A DNA stretch of 64,000 nucleotides from RGIG3701 sp017403345 (lineage in GTDB: Bacteria; Planctomycetota; Planctomycetia; Pirellulales; Thermoguttaceae). Below are positions 23,887 to 33,309 of this stretch, piece by piece; positions within the stretch are counted from its first letter, which is position 1; every line of letters begins with the position of its first letter. The stretch is from assembly GCA_017403345.1 (NCBI GenBank), contig JAFQOH010000013.1, positions 1-64,000 on the forward strand. The letters are read 5' to 3'. The notes beneath the pieces were generated by a model. The model made no database searches, was not told the origin of the DNA, and was given only the letters and a program-made list of their open reading frames with translations. Made by a program: the position numbers and the translations under genes.

Positions 23887-26800
23887 ATGAAGACGAAAAC
23901 CGCCGCCCAAACAGATCCGAAGACGGCAAATGATCCATTCCCGGCAAATGCCGACTGGGCAATGTGGAGCCTTCAGGTCCGACAGGGAGTCTACCCCCAT
24001 GCGGAAACAGAATTAAACACCCTCCTTGAAAGTCAAATCCCGGAACTGGAACAGCTGCTTCAGGAACTGGTACATCAGAAAGAAAAACGATCTTTCGCAG
24101 CACGGTTTCTAGACTTCCTTTTCCCCCAACGCCGTCTTCGCGCACTGGAACGGACAGTCCAGGAGTTTGAGGAAGCGCGCCAGGCTCCTGATCCGGAAGA
24201 TCTTCAGGAAACAGCACTGAAAAACTTCGGGGACGCACTGAAAACGCATGATCCTAAAGAGGCCGGTCAGTTCATGGAAAACCTCCTGAACAAAATGGAT
24301 GAACTGCGTGATTTTTTCGTGCCGGACCCGCTTTACAAAAAAATGCGCACGGAAGCCCTTGCTGTACTGGCGCTCCAGCCGAAAAATGTGCTCGCGTGGG
24401 AAAAACTGGCGCAATGTGCAGGAGGGAAAGGAAACGATGAACTTGCAGCCGCGCTCCTTTCGCACGCGCTGAAGATACTGGCTGAAGAACCGACCCCTGC
24501 CGCACAGGAAGGAATTCGGCATCTTTTGGAACTTCGGGCGGAAAAACTGATCCAGCTCGGACTTCGCGAAGCAGCAAAATCGGATGAACTGCATCTCATC
24601 TCTCTTTTCCATATGCCGGAAGAATTCCATCTGGGCGGCAAGATCTTTTTCCGACTCGCATTACAGGAACTCGAAGACGATTCCCCAGTACTGGCGATGA
24701 GTTACGTGGAAACCGCCGTCAAAATGCTTCCGGAAAGCTGGAAAGTACACGCACTGCTCGCAGACATACTCAGCCGTCTTGGCAGAATGAATGAAGCGGA
24801 AATAGAATTTTTAACGGCTCGGCATCTTTTCCTTAAAAAAATCAAAGCAGATGCAGACGTGAAAGCAGATGCAGACGTGAAAGCAGATGCAGACGTGAAA
24901 GCAGATGCAGACGTAAAAGCAGATGCAGACGTGAAAGCAGCCGGTTCCGATACGCTCCGTCACAGTCCGGATACGGCAGAAGACCAGACGGCAGAAGATG
25001 CAGAAGACCAGGCAAGTGCACTGCATTCTTTCACCCCGGAAGAAACACTTGCCATGAAAGCTGTCATGGCCTCGCCATCCCTTTCGAGATCCTTTTCGCG
25101 CTTTCTTTTACGCCTCGCATTTCTCACGTCGGAAATGGAACATCGTACCGATACATTCTTTTACTGCCGCGAAATATTGAAACTGGATCCGGAGCTGCAC
25201 GAGGCCCGGTATCTTTTGGCACTTGAAAAATACCGTGCGAATAAACTGGAATCCGCATTGGCGGATTTCCAAGAACTGGAAGAAAAAACAGAGGAACTTT
25301 TCCCGTGTGTATGGCATTGCGGCGAGATCCTCTGGCGTCTCTCACGTGAAGAAGAGGCACTTCCGTACCTGAGAAAAAGCCTAAAACTCGACGATTACGC
25401 CTCCGCCGCGACAGCATTGATCCTCCAGATCCTTCAGGAACTTCAGCAGGACGAGGCACTTTTAGAGTTTGCATCCGAGCAGATCGCACAAGGAAAAAAA
25501 CTGGTCCCGCTGTACCGTGCGCGGGCAATGGCCTACTGGAAAAAAGATGAAAACGAAAAGGCGATAAGCGATTTGAATCAGGCACTTCGTATCGATCCAA
25601 ATTCCGCAGACGCCTGGGGAGAACTGGCCGTCATTTTCTACTCGCTCATGAAGTACCCCGAAGCAATGCATGCCGCAGATACCACACTTCAACTTCAGCC
25701 AGAGCAGCCCCGTATGAAATTCCTGAAAGCCGTCTGTCTGCACGCACTCGGACGGCTCGCCGAATCGCGGGAAATTCTGGATCCGCTTCTGAATGAGTCC
25801 CCAGAGGTTACAGACTTTCAGCTTCTGCGCGCTCAAATCGCGTCCGCGGAAGGGGATTTTCAGACCGCAAAAGAATTTTATGGAAAAATTTTGGCAATCG
25901 ATCCCCAAAATCCGACCGCACAGTCGGGGATAGCGGATGCGTATCTTCATCTCGAAGAATGGGAAAACGCCGTCGAGCTCCTGACCACCGCGATCGCTCA
26001 AAAACCGGATTCCGTACACTTCTACTTTCAGCGGTGTCTCGCGGCACTGGCGGCACAAAAATTCGAAATGGCGATGGAAGATGTGAATTTCCTGATCGAA
26101 AAGAAACCGGAACGCTCGGAAACGTACGTGATCCGCGGGCGGATCCGTTTCGCCATGAAACAGCCGGAAGCTGCGATCGTGGATTTTCAAAAAGCAGCAG
26201 CACTGGATCCCGCCAATTTCCTGGCGTTTCAGCATCTGGCAGAAGCCAAATGTTCGCTTGGCCTCCATGAAGCCGCGCTTTCTGACCTAGATACTGCGTT
26301 GGAACATTCTCCCAAAAATACGGAACTGCTTTTCCAGAAAATCGCGATCCTGATGCCGCAGCATCGGGCCGAAGAAGCCGTCGAAGCCGTCGATCGGATC
26401 CTTGAATGGTCCCCGAATGACCTGAAAGCGCTCTTTCAGCGCGGTGCGGCCAAACTGAATCTCCGTCGGTTCGAGGAAGCTCTGGCAGATTTCGACCGCG
26501 TCCTTCAGGAAGACCCCGTTTCGAATGATCCGCATTTTGCCCGCGCATTGGCGCTGAATGGGCTTTTTCGGCATGAAGAAGCGCTCGCGGAATTTGACAA
26601 AGTCCTTGAAAACCAGCCGAACGCAGCCTCGGTACTCGCAGAAAAAGCCATGACGTACCTGCTTCTGAATAAAAAATTCAAGGCAAAAGAAACGATGGAT
26701 AAAGTTCTGCGTCTTGAACCGGAAAATATCCGGATCCTGAATCTGCGGGGCGGTGTTTTCGCAAGCATGGGGAAGATCGCGCAGGCTCTTCGAGACTTTC

Positions 26801-29064
26801 GCCGTGCCGTTCAGATCCAGCCGGAATATGTTCCCGCACTGAATAATCTCGGACACATCCTCGCAGAACTCGGCGATTTGGAAAAAGGGCTGGAATATCT
26901 AGATTCTGCGATCCAGTTCGCACCGGAATGGGCGAGACCGCACCTGAACCGCGCGCAGGCTTTGTGCCGTTTGCGAAAGTTTTCAGAAGCAGAAGAAGCA
27001 GTCAAACAGGCTTTGCGGCAGGCTCGAAACAGCGGCGATGAAGACTCTGTCGTCGATGCGCTGGAATTGCGGAAGAATATCGAAGAACTGCAAACTGAGT
27101 CTGAAAGGGAACTCGAAGAAAATTCGGGGGAAAATGAACTCCGTGAGAGTGAAGAAAACGAAGACTCTTGGAAAGAAGAGGAAAGCTCTTTTGAAGATCC
27201 CTCGGAAAATGAAGAATGGATGGATCTGGAAAATATACTTAAGGCGATGGAATTCGACGGCATGGACGAAGAGTCTGCCGATGAAGATGCGGAAGCAGAC
27301 TCCCCAAGTGATCCGAATGCAAAAAATGACGAGGATCTCGACACCGAGGAGGAAATCAGCGAGATCGGCGATACCGACGCAGAAGATGAAGAACTCGAGG
27401 AATTTTCTGAAAACGACCGGCATCTCATCCGTGAATTCTGGCAGCAGATGCGGCGAGCCATTCAGAGACAAAAATGGCAAAATTTCAAAGGAAATCAGGA
27501 ATTTGAGACCGATTTTCATTCAGACTCAGACCTGAACGGAAACTTCCAGACGAAAAAAGAGGCAAAACGGTCAGAGGATCGGGCAGAATGCACTTCCTCA
27601 AAATCAGAAACCGAGACGAATGCGCAAAATGGTGCGCCTGCGGAAACAGAGACGGGACGATCCGACATTTTTTCCGATTTTCCTGAATTCCGCAGTGTTC
27701 CGAAGATCCAGTTCTGGAACGATGAGATCCTCTCTTTTCCATTTCCAGAAAAAGAAAATGATGAGCCGGTCACGATCCGTTGGAACTACTTCAACTTCGA
27801 TAAAAAAAGCCTCAGCGAACTAAAAGAAGAACTGCGTCAGCAGGATGAATTGGCGAAAGAACGGATCCGTTTGCGTGACAGTGAGGAGGCGGCAGCTTTG
27901 GGAGCGGAACTGGATGAGGACTGGATCGAGAACTGGGATGAAGACCTCTCCGAAGATTTCGACCAGGCCGAGGAAGAGAAACGAAACGACCTTTCACCCG
28001 AAGAGACCGAGAGACTCTACGAGATCCTGAACCAGCTGCTCCGTTTCATGGAACGTGACCGAAATCGGCCTCTGCGCTGTCAGGAAAGCGACTACTGGGC
28101 ACTCGAAACCCCGGAAACAGAGACCAATACCGACGGTCACCAGAATGATTGGTACGTCGAAAAGAATTTCACAGCTCCGATCATCATCAATTGCGCGGAT
28201 CTGCTTGAGATCCTCGAACAGGAGTACCCCGTCGAAAGAAAAATGAGTCGAATGCTTCGGGAAACTGCTGTCTCAAACACAGATCCGTCTCAAAAACCGC
28301 TCCCGCGTCATGCGCAGCAAGAAAACGGAACGGAACTGGAAAATGCGGGAACCACTCCGTCCAAATCGTGGATCTACGAACCGAAACTCGCTTTTTTGCG
28401 TCTGCGGGAGGCCCCCAAAACCCTTTTTGAGATCCTCACCAGAATTTCGGAATTTCTCGACGAGGAACTTCAGCGCTCCCGATCCGTGCTGGCTCGTGAG
28501 GAAGTTCTTGGGCGCAAAAATCAGCTATGCAGTCTCATGGACCTCGTCATGAAAAACGTCATCAATGGAAGCCCGCGGGAATCGATGATCGTCTTCACCA
28601 ACTTTTTGACCCCTGCAGTCCTCACTGCTATCATGAGGTCACGGAGTGAAAATGACGGGGAGGAGATCGACTACGATGAACTCATCCAAAAAGCCAATTT
28701 CGATCTTTCCGAAATGTGGGACGGACAGAATATTGAGCTTGAGGAACTCGAGTTTTTTGAGGAAGACGAGTGGGAGTCCGAAGAAGACGAGTGGGAGTCC
28801 GAAGAAGATGAATGGGAGTCCGAAGAAGATGAATGGGAGTCCGAGGAAGACGAGTGGGAGTCCGAAGAAGACGAGTGGGAGTCCGAGGAAGAATTCGAAG
28901 ATGAATGGAATACGGACGATGAGGATGAATTTGAAGACGGATTTGACGATGGATCCAGCAGAGAGCCCGACTTCGGACGATTTTTCAACGGCAAAGACTT
29001 TCCAGAAGAAGATGAAGATGAAGATGATGACGATGAAAACGAGAAACGGGATGAGCGATCCTGA
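23887..29064 (+). CDS. Giant acidic tetratricopeptide-repeat protein
   Basis: A 1725-residue protein with no signal peptide at the chosen start, so probably cytoplasmic. Residues about 200-1060 are a long series of TPR units (for example KAISDLNQALRIDPNSADAW, EEALADFDRVLQEDP, GKIAQALRDFRRAVQIQPEY). They are interrupted near 320 by five KADADV repeats and a negatively charged stretch. From about 1070 the chain is dominated by Glu and Asp, ending with six EEDEWES repeats and an ED-rich tail. A less biased segment (about 1500-1610, with AFLRLREAP and VLGRKNQLCSLMDLVMKNVI) may be a folded C-terminal domain. TPR arrays mediate protein binding; partners are unknown. The start follows AAAGGA. It ends at a bidirectional terminator and is probably monocistronic. 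Confidence 0.8.
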   Translation: MKTKTAAQTDPKTANDPFPANADWAMWSLQVRQGVYPHAETELNTLLESQIPELEQLLQELVHQKEKRSFAARFLDFLFPQRRLRALERTVQEFEEARQAPDPEDLQETALKNFGDALKTHDPKEAGQFMENLLNKMDELRDFFVPDPLYKKMRTEALAVLALQPKNVLAWEKLAQCAGGKGNDELAAALLSHALKILAEEPTPAAQEGIRHLLELRAEKLIQLGLREAAKSDELHLISLFHMPEEFHLGGKIFFRLALQELEDDSPVLAMSYVETAVKMLPESWKVHALLADILSRLGRMNEAEIEFLTARHLFLKKIKADADVKADADVKADADVKADADVKADADVKAAGSDTLRHSPDTAEDQTAEDAEDQASALHSFTPEETLAMKAVMASPSLSRSFSRFLLRLAFLTSEMEHRTDTFFYCREILKLDPELHEARYLLALEKYRANKLESALADFQELEEKTEELFPCVWHCGEILWRLSREEEALPYLRKSLKLDDYASAATALILQILQELQQDEALLEFASEQIAQGKKLVPLYRARAMAYWKKDENEKAISDLNQALRIDPNSADAWGELAVIFYSLMKYPEAMHAADTTLQLQPEQPRMKFLKAVCLHALGRLAESREILDPLLNESPEVTDFQLLRAQIASAEGDFQTAKEFYGKILAIDPQNPTAQSGIADAYLHLEEWENAVELLTTAIAQKPDSVHFYFQRCLAALAAQKFEMAMEDVNFLIEKKPERSETYVIRGRIRFAMKQPEAAIVDFQKAAALDPANFLAFQHLAEAKCSLGLHEAALSDLDTALEHSPKNTELLFQKIAILMPQHRAEEAVEAVDRILEWSPNDLKALFQRGAAKLNLRRFEEALADFDRVLQEDPVSNDPHFARALALNGLFRHEEALAEFDKVLENQPNAASVLAEKAMTYLLLNKKFKAKETMDKVLRLEPENIRILNLRGGVFASMGKIAQALRDFRRAVQIQPEYVPALNNLGHILAELGDLEKGLEYLDSAIQFAPEWARPHLNRAQALCRLRKFSEAEEAVKQALRQARNSGDEDSVVDALELRKNIEELQTESERELEENSGENELRESEENEDSWKEEESSFEDPSENEEWMDLENILKAMEFDGMDEESADEDAEADSPSDPNAKNDEDLDTEEEISEIGDTDAEDEELEEFSENDRHLIREFWQQMRRAIQRQKWQNFKGNQEFETDFHSDSDLNGNFQTKKEAKRSEDRAECTSSKSETETNAQNGAPAETETGRSDIFSDFPEFRSVPKIQFWNDEILSFPFPEKENDEPVTIRWNYFNFDKKSLSELKEELRQQDELAKERIRLRDSEEAAALGAELDEDWIENWDEDLSEDFDQAEEEKRNDLSPEETERLYEILNQLLRFMERDRNRPLRCQESDYWALETPETETNTDGHQNDWYVEKNFTAPIIINCADLLEILEQEYPVERKMSRMLRETAVSNTDPSQKPLPRHAQQENGTELENAGTTPSKSWIYEPKLAFLRLREAPKTLFEILTRISEFLDEELQRSRSVLAREEVLGRKNQLCSLMDLVMKNVINGSPRESMIVFTNFLTPAVLTAIMRSRSENDGEEIDYDELIQKANFDLSEMWDGQNIELEELEFFEEDEWESEEDEWESEEDEWESEEDEWESEEDEWESEEDEWESEEEFEDEWNTDDEDEFEDGFDDGSSREPDFGRFFNGKDFPEEDEDEDDDDENEKRDERS
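24844..24933 (+). repeat. Coding minisatellite, 18 bp x 5 (KADADV)
   Basis: Five units of AAAGCAGATGCAGACGTG, nearly identical at the nucleotide level (one GTA for GTG), encode KADADV repeats inside the TPR region. The near identity points to recent expansion. Confidence 0.93.
28759..28884 (+). repeat. Coding minisatellite, 21 bp x 6 (EEDEWES)
   Basis: Six 21-bp units each encode EEDEWES. Differences between units are mostly synonymous (GAC/GAT, GAG/GAA), so the peptide is kept while the DNA drifts. Confidence 0.93.
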
Positions 29065-29135
29065 GCCTCACTTTCAGAAGCAGTAGACTACACTGTCGGC
29101 GGCAGCACACAGTCAGTTGAAAAGCTCGATCATCC

Positions 29136-29184
29136 CCTAAAAAAAGCGCAGACCGCCGCTTTGACGATCTGCGCTTTTTTTAGG
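29136..29184. terminator. Bidirectional terminator
   Basis: A perfect 17-bp inverted repeat: CCTAAAAAAAGCGCAGA (29136-29152) and its complement (29168-29184). A-tract and T-tract flanks serve the TPR gene on the plus strand and the permease gene on the minus strand. Confidence 0.93.
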
Positions 29185-29193
29185 TTCCGCAGC

Positions 29194-30366
29194 CTACCTA
29201 GAACCGCGCTGCCGCGGGTCGGTGACTTCCTGGAGCGCCTCACCGATCAGGTTGTAGGCGAGCACCGTCAGGAAGATCAGAATGCCGGGGAAGAGGGTCA
29301 GCCACCACATCGCAAGGTTCTGGTGCCCATTATGCAGAATCCCGCCCCAACTGATCGCAGAACTGGACGTGGCGATCCCGAGGAAACTTAGTGCGCTCTC
29401 CATCAGAATGGAAGCCGCGATACTAAACGTAATGGGGACGAGTACCGGCGCGAGTGCATTCGGAAGAATGTGCCGGAAAATGATCCGGAATCGGCTTGCT
29501 CCAAGCGAACGGGCAGCAGCGACGTACTCACTCTGCTTCAGCTTGATGAATTCACCGCGCATAAGTCTCGCGATCTTCGGCCAGCTCGTCAACCCAATGA
29601 TGACCATGACGTGCCAGATGCTTGGGTTTTCAATGACGGCAACGAACGCTAAGATCATGATGAGCGTCGGCACACAGATAACGACTTCCAGTGCTCTGCT
29701 GATGACGATGTCGATCCAGCCTCCGAAAAAACCCGCGATCGCACCGAGCGTGATACCGATGAGTGCCGCTAGACCCGTCGAAACAAATCCGACGAGCAGT
29801 GCCGTTCGAGTTCCGTGCACGAGCATGGTGAAGACGTCATACCCGTAGATATTCGTACCGCAAAAATTCTGAAATGACGGTACGCCGCTGGCACCGTAGG
29901 GATTTTCCGGCCGGCCAGGCATGTCGTTCTCGCGGACTCGGTATGTCGTGTCATTGTACACAAGCGGGAAAATGGCCCAGCTTTCCGGATCGGCTTCCTT
30001 CAGACGCCGCGGATAGGCGTACGAAATATCATCATGGATGAAGACCGGATTTTCCCATGACGGATAAAAGTACCCCATGCAGGGAAAGTATATCTGTCCT
30101 TTGTATTTGCAGATGATCGGTTTTGTCCCTGCGATCATGGGCGAAAATATCGCAACGAGCGAAAGGAGGATGACGTACGTCAGTGCCGTCATGGCTAGAC
30201 GCCGCCGACGGAATCGGACCCAAGTCTCTGCCCAGTATCCGCGAGCCTTCCCTACACTGGCTCCCTCCGCACTGGTTTGAACGGCCGGTTCTGCGGACTG
30301 CCCGCAAATCGAAATTTCAGCCGGTTTTGAGGAAACCTGATTTTTGTATTTCTGGGATTTTTTCAT
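29194..30366 (-). CDS. Peptide-type ABC transporter permease (OppC/DppC family)
   Basis: A 390-residue integral membrane protein. A cytoplasmic N-terminus of about 55 residues precedes the first membrane helix (LAMTALTYVILLSLVAIFSPMIAG). A large periplasmic loop (about 80-180) follows, then five helices of the BPD_transp_1 domain. The EAA loop is recognisable (YVAAARSLGASRFRIIFRHILPNALAPVLV). The periplasmic loop is longer than usual for OppC and recalls the YejE subgroup. With the permease upstream it would form the membrane channel of an oligopeptide importer. No ATPase or binding-protein genes lie nearby. Confidence 0.9.
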   Translation of the reverse strand: MKKSQKYKNQVSSKPAEISICGQSAEPAVQTSAEGASVGKARGYWAETWVRFRRRRLAMTALTYVILLSLVAIFSPMIAGTKPIICKYKGQIYFPCMGYFYPSWENPVFIHDDISYAYPRRLKEADPESWAIFPLVYNDTTYRVRENDMPGRPENPYGASGVPSFQNFCGTNIYGYDVFTMLVHGTRTALLVGFVSTGLAALIGITLGAIAGFFGGWIDIVISRALEVVICVPTLIMILAFVAVIENPSIWHVMVIIGLTSWPKIARLMRGEFIKLKQSEYVAAARSLGASRFRIIFRHILPNALAPVLVPITFSIAASILMESALSFLGIATSSSAISWGGILHNGHQNLAMWWLTLFPGILIFLTVLAYNLIGEALQEVTDPRQRGSR

Positions 30367-30405
30367 CGTAATTCAGTCTCAGTTCTTTTCGTTCATTCGT
30401 TCGTG

Positions 30406-30445
30406 TTTTCAGTCACCCGTTTTCAGCTTTTCAGTCACCCGTTTT
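30406..30445. repeat. 18-bp direct repeat in the permease intergenic gap
   Basis: TTTTCAGTCACCCGTTTT occurs at 30406-30423 and 30428-30445, separated by 4 bases and abutting the stop codon of the upstream permease gene. Confidence 0.9.
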
Positions 30446-31420
30446 TCAGTCGAGCTTCACGCGCGGGTCAACGACGGCGTAAAGAATGTCCGCCAGCAGC
30501 TGACCAAGCAGCGTTAGGAATGAGAAAAGAAGCGTCATTCCCATGATCAGCGGGTAATCGCGAGCTGCAATGCTCTTAAAAAATTCCTGCCCCATACCGG
30601 GCCAGTTGAAGATCTGCTCAATGATGATGGAGCCGCCAAGCAGACCAGGAAGCGAAAGTCCCAAAAGGGTGACGAACGGAATGAGCGTGTTTCGGAATGC
30701 ATGGTGAAACACGATATTTCGCGGAGAAACACCTTTCGCGCGTGCCGTCCGAATGTAGTCCTGACGAATGACCTCTTCCATGTTCGCTTTCACGAATCGG
30801 CTCAGGTACGCCAGCGACGCATAGGAATAGCAGATGACCGGCAGGATCATGTGCTTTGCCGTGTCGCCGACTTTTCCCCAGAAAGTAAAATTTTCGTATC
30901 CGGAATCATGCAGACCAGGAGCAAGCCAGCCGAGATTCTGATAAAAAATGATGAGCAGTCCGATACCGACGACGAAACTGGGGACCGAGTACAGTACATA
31001 CAACAGTACACTTAGCAAACGCTCGGAAAATTTCCCTTTATTCACGACAGAAAAAAGCCCCATGGGGATCGCGAGAAGGTACGTGAGCGTCAGCGACGTG
31101 ACGGAAAGAAGCAGCGTCGGACCGATCCGGCTGGCAATGATGGCGGAAACGGGCTTTTTCTGCACGAAAGAATCGCCGAAATCTCCGCATAACACATTTC
31201 CAAGCCACGTGAAGTAGGCTTGATACCACGGCTTGTCGAGGCCGTAAAGTTTGTTAAGCATCGCTTCATTTTCCGGAGAGAGCACGTGTCCCGGATCGGC
31301 AAGTTCCATCTGGGTCACAGGAGTTCCCGGCATATGGCGGATCAGACCGTAGATGATCAGCGTGATCAAAAACAGCGTCAGGGCTCCAATCAGTATTCGT
31401 CGGATTATATATGTGAGCAT
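30446..31420 (-). CDS. Peptide-type ABC transporter permease (OppB/DppB family)
   Basis: A 324-residue membrane protein. The N-terminus MLTYIIRRILIGALTLFLITLIIYGLIR is the typical first helix with an RR pair. A periplasmic stretch with YGLDKPWYQAYFTWLGN follows, and the EAA loop is YIRTARAKGVSPRNIVFHHAFRNTLIP. It ends in VDPRVKLD, as most DppB proteins do. It precedes the OppC-type gene by 79 bases and is driven by a strong promoter. It probably transports di- or oligopeptides; the substrate cannot be read from sequence. Confidence 0.92.
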   Translation of the reverse strand: MLTYIIRRILIGALTLFLITLIIYGLIRHMPGTPVTQMELADPGHVLSPENEAMLNKLYGLDKPWYQAYFTWLGNVLCGDFGDSFVQKKPVSAIIASRIGPTLLLSVTSLTLTYLLAIPMGLFSVVNKGKFSERLLSVLLYVLYSVPSFVVGIGLLIIFYQNLGWLAPGLHDSGYENFTFWGKVGDTAKHMILPVICYSYASLAYLSRFVKANMEEVIRQDYIRTARAKGVSPRNIVFHHAFRNTLIPFVTLLGLSLPGLLGGSIIIEQIFNWPGMGQEFFKSIAARDYPLIMGMTLLFSFLTLLGQLLADILYAVVDPRVKLD

Positions 31421-31481
31421 GAGGTCGATTTGGTTTGAGTCAGGTGAGAGACGGAACGCCCGTTTCTCAAAATTATGTTAG

Positions 31482-31510
31482 AGTATAGCATGAAATGGAA
31501 ATTTTCGCAA
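31482..31510 (-). promoter_or_regulatory. Promoter of the permease pair
   Basis: On the minus strand, -35 TTGCGA (31510-31505), an exact 17-bp spacer and -10 TATACT (31487-31482), about 60 bases before the start codon. Confidence 0.7.
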
Positions 31511-31574
31511 GGGTGAAAGAACTGAAAAAATCGAAAATTTTGCAAATTTAGAGAAGATAGGAGGAATTTAGCTC

Positions 31575-31616
31575 AAGACTTTCCGAAAACATCGTCCGGA
31601 TGATCCGGAAAGTCTT
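31575..31616. terminator. Hairpin downstream of the FadL-type gene
   Basis: AAGACTTTCCG (31575-31585) pairs with CGGAAAGTCTT (31606-31616). No good T-run follows on the minus strand, so termination would be imperfect or Rho-aided. Confidence 0.45.
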
Positions 31617-31655
31617 GGATCTTTAAGGATCTTTTTTCTGGATCCCAAGCGATCT

Positions 31656-32921
31656 TTAGAAGTTGAACGTCACGCCGGCGGCAAGTTCGTCTGCTTCCGC
31701 TGCGATAGTCACGTCTCCGCCGAGTGCGGCAGCTGCCGGACCGCCGAACGGACCGCTGGCCGTTGCTTTGAAGACGTGCCCGTACGTGAGGTGGAAGGCC
31801 ATGTGTTCATCAAAGCGGTAGGATCCGCCGATGAACAGCGCGTGCTGCGGAATGAGCGGGACCGCGATGCAGGCACGGGAGAAGAGACTGTCGAGCTGGT
31901 TTTCGTTCATCGAGTAACCGACACGCAGCGCTACACGCTCCGTCAGCTGGTACTGCGCACCGAGACTCATGGCGAACATATCGCTCCAGCCGACCTGATC
32001 GAAACCGGCGTCTTCGTGGAAATAGTAGCGGAAATCGCACGCGAAGAGCCAGCGTTCAAATCCGTCGTAGCTCAAACCAAGTGAAAGGACAGCCGGCAGG
32101 TCGAGTTTGAGCGTCTGTTTGCCGTAGGTCGTGTTGAATTCGATCGGTTCGATCCAGTTCTGGCTTTTGTAGCTCAGACCAAAACGCCAGCCGCATTGCG
32201 TGTCGTAGAACATACCGACCATAAAGCCGGCTCCCCAGACGTAACGGCCGCCGGGACTGTGGATCGCGGTATCCGGAGTCTGATGGCCTTCGACCAGATA
32301 GAGTGGGTCGCAGGCGATCTCACCGATCGTGAGGATCGGGCTGAACGAGAAGGAAAGTTTTTCCGTCAGGGAGTAGCTCATGTGGCCGCCGAGCTGAAGG
32401 ATCTGGACGCTCGAGCTGAGGTTTCCGTAACCGACTTCCGCACCGCCAAGCTGGGCGACAGGACCGGAGGAAAGGATCGGGTTCGAGTACCAAGGAGCGG
32501 ATTCATAATTCGTTTTCGCTCCGCCTGTCGCGCCGAAGGAGAAACCGACCGCGACCGGAGAATCTTCCTGACGGCGAACGATCGCGACGTTCGGGATCGG
32601 GATCGCGCCGGTGTCGGATTCCGTCGTTCCGCCGCCAAGCCCACCGTAAGCGGCCGGCAAGGTGGAACTGATGCTTGATTCCGGCATGGCGATACCAAGG
32701 TCAATGTCGATCGACGTGCCGTAAAACTGGCTCATCGTCGCCGGGTTCCAGTAAAGCGCGCCGGCCGCGGAAAGCGGAGCTGCCGTGGACGCACCGCCCA
32801 TGCTCTGGTTCACTGCTCCTGAGCCGCGAAACATGATCCCCTGTGCGAGGGTCTGGGAAACGCAGACGAACAGGAGGATGAACGAAATTGAAAACAAATA
32901 TTTCAGTCGATGATTTCGCAT
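31656..32921 (-). CDS. FadL/OmpP1-type outer-membrane beta-barrel
   Basis: A 421-residue protein. The signal peptide (MRNHRLKYLFSISFILLFVCVSQTLAQ) is followed by GIMFRGSGAVNQSMGGASTA and GALYWNPATMS. This is the N-terminal hatch signature of the OMPP1/FadL/TodX family, which moves hydrophobic compounds across the outer membrane. Alternating beta strands fill the rest and the chain ends in Phe (AAGVTFNF), typical for BAM recognition. The start at 32921 follows AGGGA; the upstream 42 codons of the longer frame are AT-rich leader. It appears monocistronic. Confidence 0.88.
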   Translation of the reverse strand: MRNHRLKYLFSISFILLFVCVSQTLAQGIMFRGSGAVNQSMGGASTAAPLSAAGALYWNPATMSQFYGTSIDIDLGIAMPESSISSTLPAAYGGLGGGTTESDTGAIPIPNVAIVRRQEDSPVAVGFSFGATGGAKTNYESAPWYSNPILSSGPVAQLGGAEVGYGNLSSSVQILQLGGHMSYSLTEKLSFSFSPILTIGEIACDPLYLVEGHQTPDTAIHSPGGRYVWGAGFMVGMFYDTQCGWRFGLSYKSQNWIEPIEFNTTYGKQTLKLDLPAVLSLGLSYDGFERWLFACDFRYYFHEDAGFDQVGWSDMFAMSLGAQYQLTERVALRVGYSMNENQLDSLFSRACIAVPLIPQHALFIGGSYRFDEHMAFHLTYGHVFKATASGPFGGPAAAALGGDVTIAAEADELAAGVTFNF

Positions 32922-33309
32922 AAATCGTTCCCTGATCTCTAAAAAACCTTCCTGGTAAAAATGGAAATTCGTAAAATTTCCTACGGTACTCAAAAAAACA
33001 TTCCCAAATCCGAATCGTTCTTTTATTTCCAATATCGAAATATTCACCCTGTATCTCTTGTACTAAATGTAAAAGAAATGTTAATTTTTCCAATGAAAAC
33101 ATTTATCCCGTCCAATTAAAACAGTTTTGCGCATTAGGAAAAATGAAAAAACTAGAGACTCTCGTTAAAATACAGAAAGACACACTGCTAAAAAAGTATT
33201 TTTTGAACAGGAAATCGTGAAAGCATCAAAAAAATAAAACGCCCCCCTGTCTTTTTTGTAGAAATCTGGTATAATGAATCATATTTTTACTGGAAATGTA
33301 GGGGGACAT
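32922..33309. other. Divergent AT-rich intergenic region
   Basis: It lies between the FadL-type gene and the polyprenyl synthase gene. It holds the plus-strand -10 TATAAT at 33270-33275 and a small AATATCGATATT-like dyad near 33030. No gene is seen. Confidence 0.6.
33270..33275 (+). promoter_or_regulatory. -10 element of the polyprenyl synthase gene
   Basis: TATAAT preceded by AGAAATCTGG, the element shared with other promoters here. The -35 is not clear. It overlaps an upstream ATG (33274), showing that translation must start later, at 33310. Confidence 0.6.
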
